The translations under genes were made by a program, and so were the position numbers. From Granulicella aggregans (GTDB lineage: Bacteria; Acidobacteriota; Terriglobia; Terriglobales; Acidobacteriaceae), in NCBI RefSeq assembly GCF_014203275.1, contig NZ_JACHIP010000012.1, positions 1-64,000 on the forward strand: 64,000 nt of DNA. Reading direction: 5' to 3'. Positions 16,944-25,697 of this stretch are shown one piece after another (positions within the stretch are counted from its first letter, which is position 1; the number at the start of each line of letters is the position of its first letter). The notes below the pieces were generated by a model. It saw only the letters and a program-made list of their open reading frames with translations. It had not been told where the DNA came from and searched no databases.

Positions 16944-17109
16944 TCAGACTGGACTTTCAGCGACAAACTGGTTGGCGGCTTCAAGAAGAGGGAAGGGTCG
17001 GCCAGATTCGTCAGTGTGCCATTCTGTGACGACGCACCCCAATACACAGCTAGGTTCCGCTGAGGCTTATCGTCGATAATCTGCGGGTCTCGCCACGTAG
17101 ACTGGTGGA

Positions 17110-17312
17110 ATGGCTAAAGCTCCAGCAGCAACCACGTCGCCCAAAGTTAGCAAGCTCGCGCAAAGGCCTTGAAATCCCCGAGCATGCTTACCACAGAAGA
17201 GACGCGAGAGCTCGGAGCGTCGGTTGTGGCTCACTTGTCTCCGCCGAAAGACACCCCTCCTCTAGCTGCCAAGAAGGCGCCTGCGAAGAAGTCTGCTGCG
17301 AAACGCTCTTAA
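17110..17312 (+). pseudogene. Frameshifted small Lys/Ala-rich protein
   Basis: From ATG 17110 the frame reads MAKAPAATTSPKVSKLAQ and stops at 17173. In another frame the text continues without a break as KALKSPSMLTTEETRELGASVV and ends PLAAKKAPAKKSAAKRS at 17312, so a single-base change near 17160 split one gene of about 67 codons. An alternative is a separate 42-residue protein starting at ATG 17184. Both ends are Lys/Ala-rich like the tail of the HU protein encoded 27 bp downstream, which suggests a small nucleoid-associated protein. A programmed frameshift cannot be excluded. Confidence 0.5.
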
Positions 17313-17339
17313 CCAACAACCCGCTCGAAAAGAGGATCC

Positions 17340-17714
17340 ATGGCAACGAAGAAAGCTCCAGCAAAGACAGTTGCTCCGGTCGCAAAAAAGGTAACCGCAG
17401 TTTCAGCAAAGAAGACATCCGCCGCAAAGAAGATGACAAAAGCTGAATGGGTCCGGTTCGCTGCGGAGAAGCTCGAACTTACAACCAAACAATCAGCTGC
17501 CTTTACAGAGCTGCTGGCCACAACCGCGATTCAGGAAGCGAAGAAGAACGGCGAGTTCACTATCCCTGGTCTCGGCAAGCTGGTAAAGGCGCAGCGAGCC
17601 GCGCGTATCGGCCGCAATCCCCAGACCGGGGAATCGATCAAGATCAAGGCAAAGACGTTCGTCAAGTTCCGTATCGCAAAAGCGGCGAAGGACGCGATCG
17701 CTCCAACGAAGTAA
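17340..17714 (+). CDS. HU-family DNA-binding protein with Lys/Ala-rich N-terminal tail
   Basis: A 124-residue protein. Residues 1-31 are a Lys/Ala-rich, histone H1-like tail (KKAPAKTVAPVAKK and following). Residues 31-118 are an HU/IHF core: MTKAEWVRFAAEKLELT, FTIPGLGKLVKAQRAAR, and the DNA-intercalating arm with Pro in IGRNPQTGESI. HU proteins bend and compact DNA. The tail is unusual for classical HU (about 90 residues) and resembles the extended HU proteins of some actinobacteria and acidobacteria. The start ATG 17340 follows the run AAAGAGGATCC. Confidence 0.93.
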   Translation: MATKKAPAKTVAPVAKKVTAVSAKKTSAAKKMTKAEWVRFAAEKLELTTKQSAAFTELLATTAIQEAKKNGEFTIPGLGKLVKAQRAARIGRNPQTGESIKIKAKTFVKFRIAKAAKDAIAPTK

Positions 17715-17812
17715 ATCACCCGCTGTATGAAACATCATGGTCCCTCGGAGGCTTCCGGGGGATCTTTCCTTTGAACCCAACCCGAGAGCCCACCCCACGA
17801 TCAGGAGATTCT

Positions 17813-18019
17813 ATGTCCGAGACACTCAGGAAAAAGACAGCACCAAGGAAAACCGCAGCCAAGAAAAAGACGGCGCCGGCAGAGCCATCCAACGTTCCTC
17901 CAACGCACCAAGACGTCGAACTGCTTGCATATCGACTGTGGGCCGACAGGGGCCATCATCACGGCGACGATGCCCGGGACTGGTTACGTGCAGAGGAGCA
18001 GTTGAAGACGCAGCAGTAG
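17813..18019 (+). CDS. DUF2934 small protein with basic N-terminus
   Basis: A 68-residue protein from ATG 17813, with AGGAGA upstream. The C-terminal half matches DUF2934: LLAYRLWADRGHHHGDDARDWLRAEEQL. The N-terminal 25 residues are Lys-rich (LRKKTAPRKTAAKKKTAP), like the tail of the neighbouring HU. DUF2934 proteins are small and of unknown function. Adjacency to HU and a shared basic tail suggest a DNA-associated role. Confidence 0.82.
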   Translation: MSETLRKKTAPRKTAAKKKTAPAEPSNVPPTHQDVELLAYRLWADRGHHHGDDARDWLRAEEQLKTQQ

Positions 18020-18497
18020 GCGATGACAGTTCAAGGTGACCTGCCTTTGATCAAGTCCGAGATTCAATCAGATTTGCCCAGAAACTGCACCTCGAGAATG
18101 CAGCGTTCGATCGCCTGAGCGTGAGCCTCTAGCATCGCGATGGAGGTTGCATGACGGCTGAGGCCGGAGCGTTCCAAGCGACGCGCCTCAGCCTTGAAAC
18201 CGTCACTATCGGCGGTCCATTTGGAGTCAGTGTGTGGAGGTCTGCTTGCTTGGGCATGATCAAAGAGAGCAACTGTACAGAATTATCAGACGTTGTAACT
18301 GATTCATAGTATGAGCTTTGACGACCAGTGATTCTCTTGGAATGTTATCGGACATAGTATTTACAGGGACCACAATCCCTCCTTAGCTTCACCAATCGTC
18401 GTGATGATCATCTTGTGTGGCACTGGAATCGCTGGGGCGTACGTAAGCCCAGTGATCGAGGCCGTCTCCGCGATGGAACGATTAGGATCAGTCATGA
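18020..18497 (+). other. 478-bp gap with a minus-strand coding remnant
   Basis: No complete gene is visible. On the minus strand, from about 18280 down to a stop near 18066, one frame reads VALFDHAQASRPPHTDSKWTA and continues to LGKSD. It looks protein-like (acid/base-rich helix ARRLERSGLSRHATS) but has no start codon and a stop directly upstream. It may be a 3' remnant of a small gene. Confidence 0.35.
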
Positions 18498-20012
18498 ATG
18501 CTGCAATCAGATACTCCCTCGTTTCAGCCCGTCGCTGAGCAGCGCCTAGCAGTCGAGCTCTTTCTTGCTGGCGGGAATCTTCGGATCGACGCCTATGCGG
18601 GAGCGGGCAAAACAACTACGTTGAAGATGCTGGCTGGCAGCAAGCCCTCTTCGGCTCTCTACTTAGCCTTCAATCGCTCGATTGCCTCCGAAGCCCGAGG
18701 GCGCTTCCCGGCGCATGTGAAATGTGCGACGACGCACTCGATCGCGTTCCGGGCAGTTCGAAGGAGCTTAGGCTATCCAGAGTGGAAGCTCACGGAAAGC
18801 CTGACACCAAACCTGATCCTCCAGGCATTTCGTCTGCCCGGAGAGATCACCTTCCATTCAGGAGTCGTGCTTGAGCAGAAGTCTTACGCTGCCGTCCTCC
18901 GCGACGGGTTGAAGCTGTTCCTCCAGAGTCGCGATGCGGCTCCCTCGACGTTGCATGTCCCCCGTTATGGGTCCTTTGAGCGGCTAGGCTCTGAACAGTT
19001 CGAAAGCTTTGCAAAACAGGTCGCCGAGCACCTTGGATATCTTTGGTCGAGCATGCTCGATAGATCAAAGGGTCTGCCGCTCGGGCATGATGGCTATCTG
19101 AAACTCTGGGCGCTGTCGAATCCTCGCGCACAGGCTGACTACATCATGGTCGATGAGGCCCAGGACCTCAACCCGGTTCTATTAGAAGTGCTAAATCGAT
19201 CAGAGTGCCAGATTGTCTACGTGGGCGACGCGAACCAGCAGATCTATGAATGGCGCGGGGCTGTGAACGCAATGGACCAGGTTCAAACACGCCATCGCTG
19301 CTTACTATCACAGTCCTTTCGTTTTGGTCCTGAGATCGCTGCTGCGGCGACTATCGTACTTCGCACGCTGGGTTCGCGAGAGCCGCTTCGTGGCTCTACA
19401 TCTGTTCCCTCTCACATTGGTCGCGTGAAGCCAGACGCCATACTTGCTCGCAGCAATGCAGCAGTGATGTCGAATGTCCTTAGGTGCCTTGCTCGCAACT
19501 TGCGATGTGCCGTGGTTGGCGGAACAAAGGACTTGGAGCGTGTCCTTACAGATGTGCAGCGAGTGAAGCAAAATCAACCTGGGCAATCCCCGGAACTAGT
19601 CGGGTTCCAAGGATGGAAGGACGTGATGAGCTTCAGCAACCGGCCCGAAGGTGAGGGTTTGCGACCGCTGGTCAATCTCGTTCAGGAACACGACGAGACT
19701 CGTATTCTAGGAGCGCTCTCTAAATGTGAGTCCACTGAGTCGACAGCCCAGGTCATCTGTTCGACTGCTCATCGATCCAAAGGAAGAGAGTGGGATTACG
19801 TGTATCTCGACCCTGATTTTGAAGCCGGCTTTCTGAGGGCGAAACGCCTCGGGTCGGCGGAGGTTGCCAAGGCCACCGCATCAGAAGCGAGACTGCTGTA
19901 TGTCGCCATGACCCGAGCAAAACTCGGGGTACAACTGCCACGGGAGGTGGCAAAGCGTTTCGGTATCCGCAACACCACCACCGAGACACTCGGGCGACCC
20001 CTTCACCCTTAG
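18498..20012 (+). CDS. Compact UvrD/Rep-like SF1 helicase
   Basis: A 504-residue protein with the full set of superfamily 1A helicase motifs: Walker A DAYAGAGKTTTL (I), VDEAQDLNPVL (II), YVGDANQQIYEWRGAVNAM (III), CSTAHRSKGREWDYVYL (V) and RLLYVAMTRAKLGV (VI). At about 500 residues it lacks the large 1B/2B insertions of UvrD and is closer in size to FBH1-like stand-alone helicases. It should translocate on single-stranded DNA using ATP, in repair or in removal of recombinase filaments. ATG 18498 is preceded closely by another ATG in a different frame. No partner nuclease is adjacent. Confidence 0.87.
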   Translation: MLQSDTPSFQPVAEQRLAVELFLAGGNLRIDAYAGAGKTTTLKMLAGSKPSSALYLAFNRSIASEARGRFPAHVKCATTHSIAFRAVRRSLGYPEWKLTESLTPNLILQAFRLPGEITFHSGVVLEQKSYAAVLRDGLKLFLQSRDAAPSTLHVPRYGSFERLGSEQFESFAKQVAEHLGYLWSSMLDRSKGLPLGHDGYLKLWALSNPRAQADYIMVDEAQDLNPVLLEVLNRSECQIVYVGDANQQIYEWRGAVNAMDQVQTRHRCLLSQSFRFGPEIAAAATIVLRTLGSREPLRGSTSVPSHIGRVKPDAILARSNAAVMSNVLRCLARNLRCAVVGGTKDLERVLTDVQRVKQNQPGQSPELVGFQGWKDVMSFSNRPEGEGLRPLVNLVQEHDETRILGALSKCESTESTAQVICSTAHRSKGREWDYVYLDPDFEAGFLRAKRLGSAEVAKATASEARLLYVAMTRAKLGVQLPREVAKRFGIRNTTTETLGRPLHP

Positions 20013-20071
20013 AGCGCTGAGCAAGGTCGCGCAAATGATCGATAACTCAAGGAGTTTCCGTTTCAGTTGCT

Positions 20072-20450
20072 CTAAAGTTGAGAGCTGCGCAAGTGGTCTT
20101 CGGTCTGGGCCAATCGCTCGATTGTGTCTAACTTCTCCTGAGCGAGACCGTGCAACTCATCTAGACTAAGTCGACGCTCGTGCATAGGGTGGCAAAGACT
20201 CGATCTAAAACAGAGTAGCGGAAGTCGAAGGTACGGTCGATCCGTTCTCGCTGCTCGGTAAGCCACGTTTCCATCCCCCATAAATCCGATGCCTCCTTGA
20301 TTTGCTCGGCCCGTTGCTTGACCTCCTGGGTGACGGCTGCCAATTCCCTGTCCAAAGCCAGGTTGAAAGCTCTGCGGGCGACCAGCTTTTCCTTCGCCGA
20401 CCACTTCCAACCGATCGTTCCGCTGTTCCCATGACACTCGCCGTGATCAT
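20072..20450 (-). pseudogene. Frameshifted homologue of fluorescence recovery protein (FRP)
   Basis: Three frames must be joined. The middle frame reads WKWSAKEKLVARRAFNLALD, then REL, VTQEVKQRAEQIKEASDLW and RERIDRTFDFRYSVLDRVFATL. After one missing base near 20187 it continues as MHERRLSLDELHGLAQEKLD. The pattern W-x-x-E-K, ELxxxxxEVKxRA, DLWxxExWL, RYSVL and LSxxxLxGLxxxKL matches cyanobacterial FRP and its homologues in other bacteria. FRP detaches the orange carotenoid protein from phycobilisomes; the role of non-cyanobacterial homologues is unknown. The only good starts (ATG 20432 or 20450) are in yet another frame, so a second frameshift near 20400 is needed. The gene appears dead. Confidence 0.55.
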
Positions 20451-20721
20451 GCTTCTCTCCCCCTGGACCGCATTTTAGCTCTCAATTCCCTGCTGAAGAA
20501 TGACATAGTGCGGTGGTAAGTTGCCGAGAGCCGTTCTTGCAACAAGCGATCATTGTCGTCCTAAACGAGTTCCAACTGTGTTACGAAGCTTGTGCGAGAC
20601 CTTACCGTTCCAATCCCGAGAAGTCTGCGCTCCTAACAACAACGTCGGCGATGGGTCACTCCGGCAAGCCGGCTTCCCAAATGTATGGTCCGCCGCCCGA
20701 CTGCAAGGGAAAAGTGATTCG

Positions 20722-20829
20722 ATGAAGAAAGTCTGCGTCAATGTATCCGGCCTTAGGATGGAGATTTACTCTCCTGGCCATGATGAGATACGCCGCGTGC
20801 CTGTCCTTCAAAACGCCACGACCGTGTGA
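20722..20829 (+). CDS. Possible 35-residue small protein
   Basis: ATG 20722 follows AAGGGAAAAG and encodes MKKVCVNVSGLRMEIYSPGH and a short tail ending at 20829. There is no family match. The ribosome site and compact frame make it possible, but a frame this short can occur by chance. It lies in the 459-bp gap before the BNR gene, which otherwise shows nothing. Confidence 0.25.
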   Translation: MKKVCVNVSGLRMEIYSPGHDEIRRVPVLQNATTV

Positions 20830-20909
20830 GGACGTTGCTCTCGACAGCGGCTGTTGCCGTACACTGGACGCGAATAATCTGCCTCGCCAACTAGTGATCT
20901 GGAGCTGAT

Positions 20910-22025
20910 ATGAGCCGAATACGACTTCTTGTTGGAACCCGCAAAGGCGCCTTTGTTCTCACGTCGGACGGGATAAGGAAGGACTGGTCGGTGTCCGGTC
21001 CGCACTTCGCAGGGTGGGAGATCTATCATCTCAAGGGATCGCCAGTTGCTCCCGATCGTCTCTACGCCTCCCAGACCTCGGGCTGGTTCGGCCAGGTAGT
21101 CCAACGATCGGATGATGGCGGAGTCACCTGGAATGCCGTCGGAAACAAGTTCGTTTACGACGGCGATGCCGGAACGCATCAGTGGTATGACGGCACACCG
21201 CATCCGTGGGAATTCAAACGGGTTTGGCATTTGGAACCCTCTCTAACCTGCCCAGACACTGTGTTCGCCGGAGCGGAGGATGCGGCGTTATTTCGCTCGA
21301 TTGACGGAGGCGACTCTTGGCAGGAGCTCGCCGGGCTGCGAAAGCACGGCACCGGGCCAGCATGGCAGCCGGGCGCAGGGGGAATGTGCCTTCACACAAT
21401 ATTGCTGGACCGTGCCAATCCCCAACGGATCTTCATCGCGATTTCGGCTGCGGGAGCGTTTCGTACGGATGACGGTGGCCTGTCTTGGAAGCCCATCAAT
21501 CGCGGGCTTCATTCTCAGTACATCCCCGATCCCAATGCCGAAGTCGGACACTGCGTGCATCACATCGCCATGCATCCCGCACGTCCAGACACCCTCTTTA
21601 TGCAGAAACACTGGGATGTCATGCGGTCCGATGATGCCGGGGAGTCCTGGAAGGAGATCAGCGGCAATCTTCCGACCGACTTCGGCTTTGTAATTGATGT
21701 CCACGCACATGAGCCCGACACGCTCTATGTCGTACCCATCAAGAGCGATTCGGAACATTTTCCGATTGATGGCCAGCTCCGGGTCTATCGAAGCCGTTCT
21801 GGCGGCCATGAATGGGAACCTTTGACGCGGGGCCTCCCGCAGACCAACTGTTATGTGAATGTACTTCGAGATGCGATGGCAATAGATTCGCTCGACTCGT
21901 GTGGCGTGTACTTCGGTACAACAGGTGGCCAAGTTTATGCATCGCCCGATGCAGGCGAGACGTGGCAGGCAATCGTTCACAATCTTCCATCGGTGCTTTC
22001 GGTCGAGGTCCAGACGCTCTCATGA
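20910..22025 (+). CDS. BNR/Asp-box beta-propeller protein (exo-sialidase-like fold)
   Basis: A 371-residue cytoplasmic protein with no signal peptide. Asp-box (S-x-D-x-G-x-x-W) repeats recur: RSDDGGVTWNA, RSIDGGDSWQEL, RTDDGGLSWKP, RSDDAGESWKEI, RSRSGGHEWEP and ASPDAGETWQAI. It opens with MSRIRLLVGTRKGAFVL, typical of the bacterial VPS10/sortilin-like propellers often labelled glycosyl hydrolase or exo-sialidase. No sialidase Arg triad or catalytic Tyr/Glu is apparent, so a binding or scaffold role is more likely than hydrolysis. Its stop overlaps the start of the ThiS/MoaD-like gene by 4 bp (ATGA), so both proteins are made together. Confidence 0.85.
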   Translation: MSRIRLLVGTRKGAFVLTSDGIRKDWSVSGPHFAGWEIYHLKGSPVAPDRLYASQTSGWFGQVVQRSDDGGVTWNAVGNKFVYDGDAGTHQWYDGTPHPWEFKRVWHLEPSLTCPDTVFAGAEDAALFRSIDGGDSWQELAGLRKHGTGPAWQPGAGGMCLHTILLDRANPQRIFIAISAAGAFRTDDGGLSWKPINRGLHSQYIPDPNAEVGHCVHHIAMHPARPDTLFMQKHWDVMRSDDAGESWKEISGNLPTDFGFVIDVHAHEPDTLYVVPIKSDSEHFPIDGQLRVYRSRSGGHEWEPLTRGLPQTNCYVNVLRDAMAIDSLDSCGVYFGTTGGQVYASPDAGETWQAIVHNLPSVLSVEVQTLS

Positions 22026-22327
22026 CGGCAACAGTGCGGGTCGAGCTTCCAGCCCACCTTTGCAGGTTAGCCAGTACCTCCCGCGAAGTGCATGTCTTAC
22101 TAGATGGGACTGTAACTCAGCGGGCAGTTCTTGATGCGCTTGAACTAGCCTACCCGATGCTTGAGGGAACGATTCGTGATCACACCAGTAAGCTTCGTCG
22201 ACCGTTCCTTCGCTTCTTCGCGTGTGAAAAAGATGTTTCCCATCTGTCGCCCGATGAGCCATTACCAGTAAAGGTGAGCGAGGGAAAGGAACCGTTTCTG
22301 ATCATCGGAGCGATCGCCGGTGGTTGA
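22022..22327 (+). CDS. ThiS/MoaD-family ubiquitin-like protein ending in Gly-Gly
   Basis: A 101-residue protein with a beta-grasp pattern: MTATVRVELPAHLCRLAST, a central helix VTQRAVLDALELAYPMLEG, and a C-terminus IIGAIAGG. The terminal Gly-Gly is the group adenylated by E1-like enzymes in ThiS, MoaD and ubiquitin-like modifiers. No moaE, thiG or E1-like gene is nearby, so ordinary molybdopterin or thiamine synthesis is not indicated. It is translationally coupled to the BNR propeller. The pairing implies one function: sulfur carrier or protein modifier acting on or with the propeller. Confidence 0.85.
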   Translation: MTATVRVELPAHLCRLASTSREVHVLLDGTVTQRAVLDALELAYPMLEGTIRDHTSKLRRPFLRFFACEKDVSHLSPDEPLPVKVSEGKEPFLIIGAIAGG

Positions 22328-22578
22328 GCGTGATCAAATAGATAGAGAGCGCAGGGCGGCTCTTCCAACTATCCGTGTCTAACAAAGATGCTTCTGACCT
22401 TCGCCAAATCGTCAGATGGTCGATGTCTAACTCTCCGCTGGAAGCTCCACCCCGTAAGCGAAACGCAGGAGTTCGCGGGCTTCTACATCGCCCTTGAGTT
22501 TTACCAGTCCAGGAAATTGATTTCTTGGAAAGTAGGCTGGAATTCCTTACCGCCCGGTATGAAGAAGCTGCTGCCGGC
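22328..22578 (+). other. Gap between the ThiS/MoaD-like gene and the IS3 remnant
   Basis: No gene is seen. On the minus strand a short stretch reads VKLKGDVEARELLRFAYGVE and stops near 22430. It looks protein-like but has no start and was not recognised. Confidence 0.3.
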
Positions 22579-22795
22579 ATCGTTAGATCCGCCACCAACC
22601 GCTTCAGCCTCATGTTCTCTTCCTGCAACTGAGCCATATGGCATACTTGGTCGACTTCCAACCCGCGTACTTTGCCTTCCAACGGTAAATGGCTCGCTCG
22701 CCGACCCCTCCTTACGGATCACCTCGGCCAGGAACACCCACTTCAGCTTGCTTCAAATTTCCAACCATCTGCTCCCCAGAAAAACGCTTCTTCAT
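22579..22795 (-). pseudogene. IS3-family orfA remnant
   Basis: From ATG 22795 the text reads MKKRFSGEQMVGNLKQAEVG, then in shifting frames AEVIRKEG, GERAIYRWKAKYAG, LEVDQV and MAQLQEENMRLKRLVADLTM. These are the helix-turn-helix and leucine zipper of an IS3-family OrfA. At least three frame changes are needed and no orfB follows. It is a dead fragment; the rest of the element is gone. Confidence 0.8.
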
Positions 22796-22994
22796 CCCAA
22801 AGCGTCCATCCTTTCAGTTCAGGTCAGGTTTGGTCGAAGCGAACATTTCAATTGGTGCAAAATACCGAGGCCGATCAATGGCGCGGGTGAGGCCGCCCGG
22901 GGCTGAGTACTTCTCCAGGAAGCCGCGATCCCTCGCCGAGCACTCCATGCTAAGCGCGGGGAGCGTCGCCGAGGCAGCAGTAGTGGGAGTTGTG

Positions 22995-25697
22995 TCAGCC
23001 GAATCGTCCCACGAGAAGAGTCATATCATCGTGCTGGGCTGCACCCGCAGTGAAGGTGTCCGTTGCGCCGAGAATAGAACTAACGAGTTGGTGCGCGGTT
23101 GTAGTGAAATCCCTATCGCTGATTATCCTTTGCACACAAGCTAGCATGCGTTCTTCGCCCCATTCCTCTTCATCCCTTGTCATCGCCTCAGAAATGCCGT
23201 CTGTAAAAGCCAGGAATATGTCGCCAGATTGTAAGTTCAAGGACGATTGCGCGTATGTGGCATCGTGCATAAGTCCGATGACGGTTCCTGTAGGTTCGAG
23301 CCGAATGACCTCGCTGCTCCCATTCATAGCGCGAAGAATACAAGGCGAGTTATGCCCCGCGTTGACATATGTCAGGGTGCGGATGGACGGATCGTACTGG
23401 GCGTAGAAGAAGGTAGCATAGCGATTTGAACTTGAGGACTCAAAGACCATACGATTCACGTGGCCTACGAGGCGAGCAAGATCGTGATGGTAGGCATTGG
23501 GCTCAAGGGAGGCGGCGCTGCGGAGGCTAGCGCGAAGAGATGCCATCAGCAGTGCGGCGGGTATGCCCTTGCCAGAGATGTCTCCGATAGCGATTCCGAG
23601 AGAGGACTGGCCATGACTCGACATGGGAAGCTCAAAGAAATCGTAATAATCGCCTCCTACTGCCTGAGCCGGGCGGCAGAAGCCGGCGAGGTCTACGCCC
23701 GGCAGGCTAGGGTGCCCCTGGGGGAAAAGACGCTCCTGGACCTCGCGGGCGATTTCAAGATCGTTCGCAGCTCGCTCGCGCTGGGCGACCTCTGTGGTAA
23801 GACTCTCAAGGAGTTCGGCGTTCTCGAGCGCAAGTCCGGTCTGCGAAGCGACGCTCCGAAGCAATTGTTGGTCTGAGCGAGAGTATGGTTCTTGGGATTG
23901 CTTCGGACCCAAGGCCATAATGCCGATCAGGCGGTTGCGTCCAGGAAGTGGAACTAGAAGCTCGGTCGAAAGCTCCGTAAGAACTGCGCGCTCAGCATCT
24001 GTAGCGTCGACGAACCAGGAAGAGGGGTCGTCCCGATACACGAAGGCCGGCAGTCCAGTGCCGGTGAGTGTCGTTATGGATCGGGAGTCGGCAGAGAGGG
24101 CAAGATCCTTCGAAATTCCAGCGTTGGCCGCTCGATAACCTGCCATCTCGAGGCGGAAGGTGTCTCCGACTTGAAGGAAAAACGCAATGCTTTGGACGTG
24201 AAGCGTGACTCTAATACGTTGGCTGATGGTCTCCAGCAGCGGCCGCGTCTCGATGAAGTTGCGAGCCTCCCCCGATAGGTCGGAGAGTACCTGCTCGGCG
24301 GAATATGCATCGCGGAAAAAGCGACGGTCGATGGCAGCTTGGAGGCGCTTGACCGCCAACATGTTGAAAGCGACGAAAAAACCAGCGAGAGCGAAGATCC
24401 GAATCGCGTCGACGGGCCGGCGATGGCTTGGAGTCGAGACAAATGCGCTGATGAAATATAACATCACAACGAGAAGAATAAGAGTAAGGATGCGGAGGGT
24501 GCCACGTGCGAAAAGGTATTTGGTGCCTTGCCGAATGAGGAGGCGAACGTCCATCGCGCGCTGCACCACCACCACGTAGGCGAGAGAAAGCGGAAAGAGA
24601 AGAAGGATCAGGAAAGCAGGGATCGTGATCCACTGAGAGACATCCTGGCCAATGTCAAGGCCACGGATCAGGGAGACGACAAGCAGGATGAAGAAGGGCG
24701 TGAGGCCTGTTAAAGCGCCGACATAGAGAACGCGCAAACGGCGCCGGGCGTCCGGACCACTGATAGCTAGGTTGGAAAATAAGTTAGGAAAGAAATAGCT
24801 GATAGCAAGTGCCCTCACGACAGTCTCGAACGAGCTGATCCACGCGAGCCATGGGAACAGGAAGGAATAGGCGTTGAAATCGTAGGTGTGCCCAAAGTCA
24901 TAGAGAAGATCAATCGGGAGGAGCAGGAGATTGGGAATAATAAGAAGCCACTTGATCCACGGAAAGCGGGTATCGAGACGGGAGCGTTCTGGGAAGTAGA
25001 TCCCTAAGAGCATCAGGCAAACCGGCATAGCGGTAAGAGCTATTGTCGACCAGATAAGCGCGACGAGGGTCATCCTCCCGTAGAGCTGGTCGCTCGGTAT
25101 AAAGAACGAATCAAAACTGGAAAGTATTCCCAGGATGAGCCATGCGTGCGCGTTGCGAGGCTGCATGAAGACCACATAGAGACCTGTCAATAGGCAGAAA
25201 CATGGAAGGAACAGAAACGTAATTTGCAGTATCTTCGCCCACAGTGGAGGCTTCAAGATACGCTCGGGAGCAAGTATGATTGCAACTGTCGACGGTAGGG
25301 TTTGCAGGTTCGTGGAGTGGAGCAGGGACAATACCATCACTTGGCCAGCTCGGCTGTTACGAAGTTCTCTCAACAGACCTGCTGTACCTGTAAAAGGCCG
25401 CCGATTGATGGAAAGAACGACGTCGCCGACATGGAGCCCAGCCTGCGCAGCTTCTGGTTGCACGAGCGTAATGGCAGGAATCGCATCGCCCGCCCGCAGG
25501 CCAGCTTCATTGGCTTGTGGCCCCGAGAGGTAGATAGCGTGACCAGAAACTCCGACGTAGAATGGCGGACGGGCGCGTGACTGACCTTGGTTGAGGTTCT
25601 CAAAGCTGTTCCCTGCACCAAGATAAAAATGTGTGAGCGCAAAGAGCGCTGTAAGGGCAAGAAGAGCCTGTTGGAGGCCTGCACGCTTGGTCAACAT
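22995..25697 (-). CDS. PDZ-membrane-GAF-SpoIIE serine phosphatase
   Basis: A 900-residue protein counted from ATG 25697 (MLTKRAGLQQALLALTALFA); an open extension to 26384 runs through decayed DNA and is rejected. Order: an N-terminal membrane helix; a PDZ-like domain around residues 55-120 (EAAQAGLHVGDVVLSINRRPF); about seven membrane helices to residue 460; a GAF domain around 515-650; a short coiled coil; and a C-terminal PP2C/SpoIIE phosphatase (GGDYYDFFEL, IAIGDISGKGIPAALLMASL, LAFTDGISEA, QHDDMTLLVGRF). The metal-binding Asp residues are all present. Such phosphatases usually control an anti-sigma factor antagonist, but none is adjacent. The signal is probably sensed outside the cell by the PDZ/membrane part. 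Confidence 0.88.
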   Translation of the reverse strand: MLTKRAGLQQALLALTALFALTHFYLGAGNSFENLNQGQSRARPPFYVGVSGHAIYLSGPQANEAGLRAGDAIPAITLVQPEAAQAGLHVGDVVLSINRRPFTGTAGLLRELRNSRAGQVMVLSLLHSTNLQTLPSTVAIILAPERILKPPLWAKILQITFLFLPCFCLLTGLYVVFMQPRNAHAWLILGILSSFDSFFIPSDQLYGRMTLVALIWSTIALTAMPVCLMLLGIYFPERSRLDTRFPWIKWLLIIPNLLLLPIDLLYDFGHTYDFNAYSFLFPWLAWISSFETVVRALAISYFFPNLFSNLAISGPDARRRLRVLYVGALTGLTPFFILLVVSLIRGLDIGQDVSQWITIPAFLILLLFPLSLAYVVVVQRAMDVRLLIRQGTKYLFARGTLRILTLILLVVMLYFISAFVSTPSHRRPVDAIRIFALAGFFVAFNMLAVKRLQAAIDRRFFRDAYSAEQVLSDLSGEARNFIETRPLLETISQRIRVTLHVQSIAFFLQVGDTFRLEMAGYRAANAGISKDLALSADSRSITTLTGTGLPAFVYRDDPSSWFVDATDAERAVLTELSTELLVPLPGRNRLIGIMALGPKQSQEPYSRSDQQLLRSVASQTGLALENAELLESLTTEVAQRERAANDLEIAREVQERLFPQGHPSLPGVDLAGFCRPAQAVGGDYYDFFELPMSSHGQSSLGIAIGDISGKGIPAALLMASLRASLRSAASLEPNAYHHDLARLVGHVNRMVFESSSSNRYATFFYAQYDPSIRTLTYVNAGHNSPCILRAMNGSSEVIRLEPTGTVIGLMHDATYAQSSLNLQSGDIFLAFTDGISEAMTRDEEEWGEERMLACVQRIISDRDFTTTAHQLVSSILGATDTFTAGAAQHDDMTLLVGRFG

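Noticed and set aside
16655..17029. A 124-residue open frame after the IS110-family transposase
   Set aside because: It crosses the right inverted repeat of the element and has Gln/Arg/Ser-rich random composition; the region is better explained as noncoding RNA.
21288..21980. A 230-residue minus-strand frame
   Set aside because: It is antisense to the BNR propeller gene, whose Asp-box repeats are clear.
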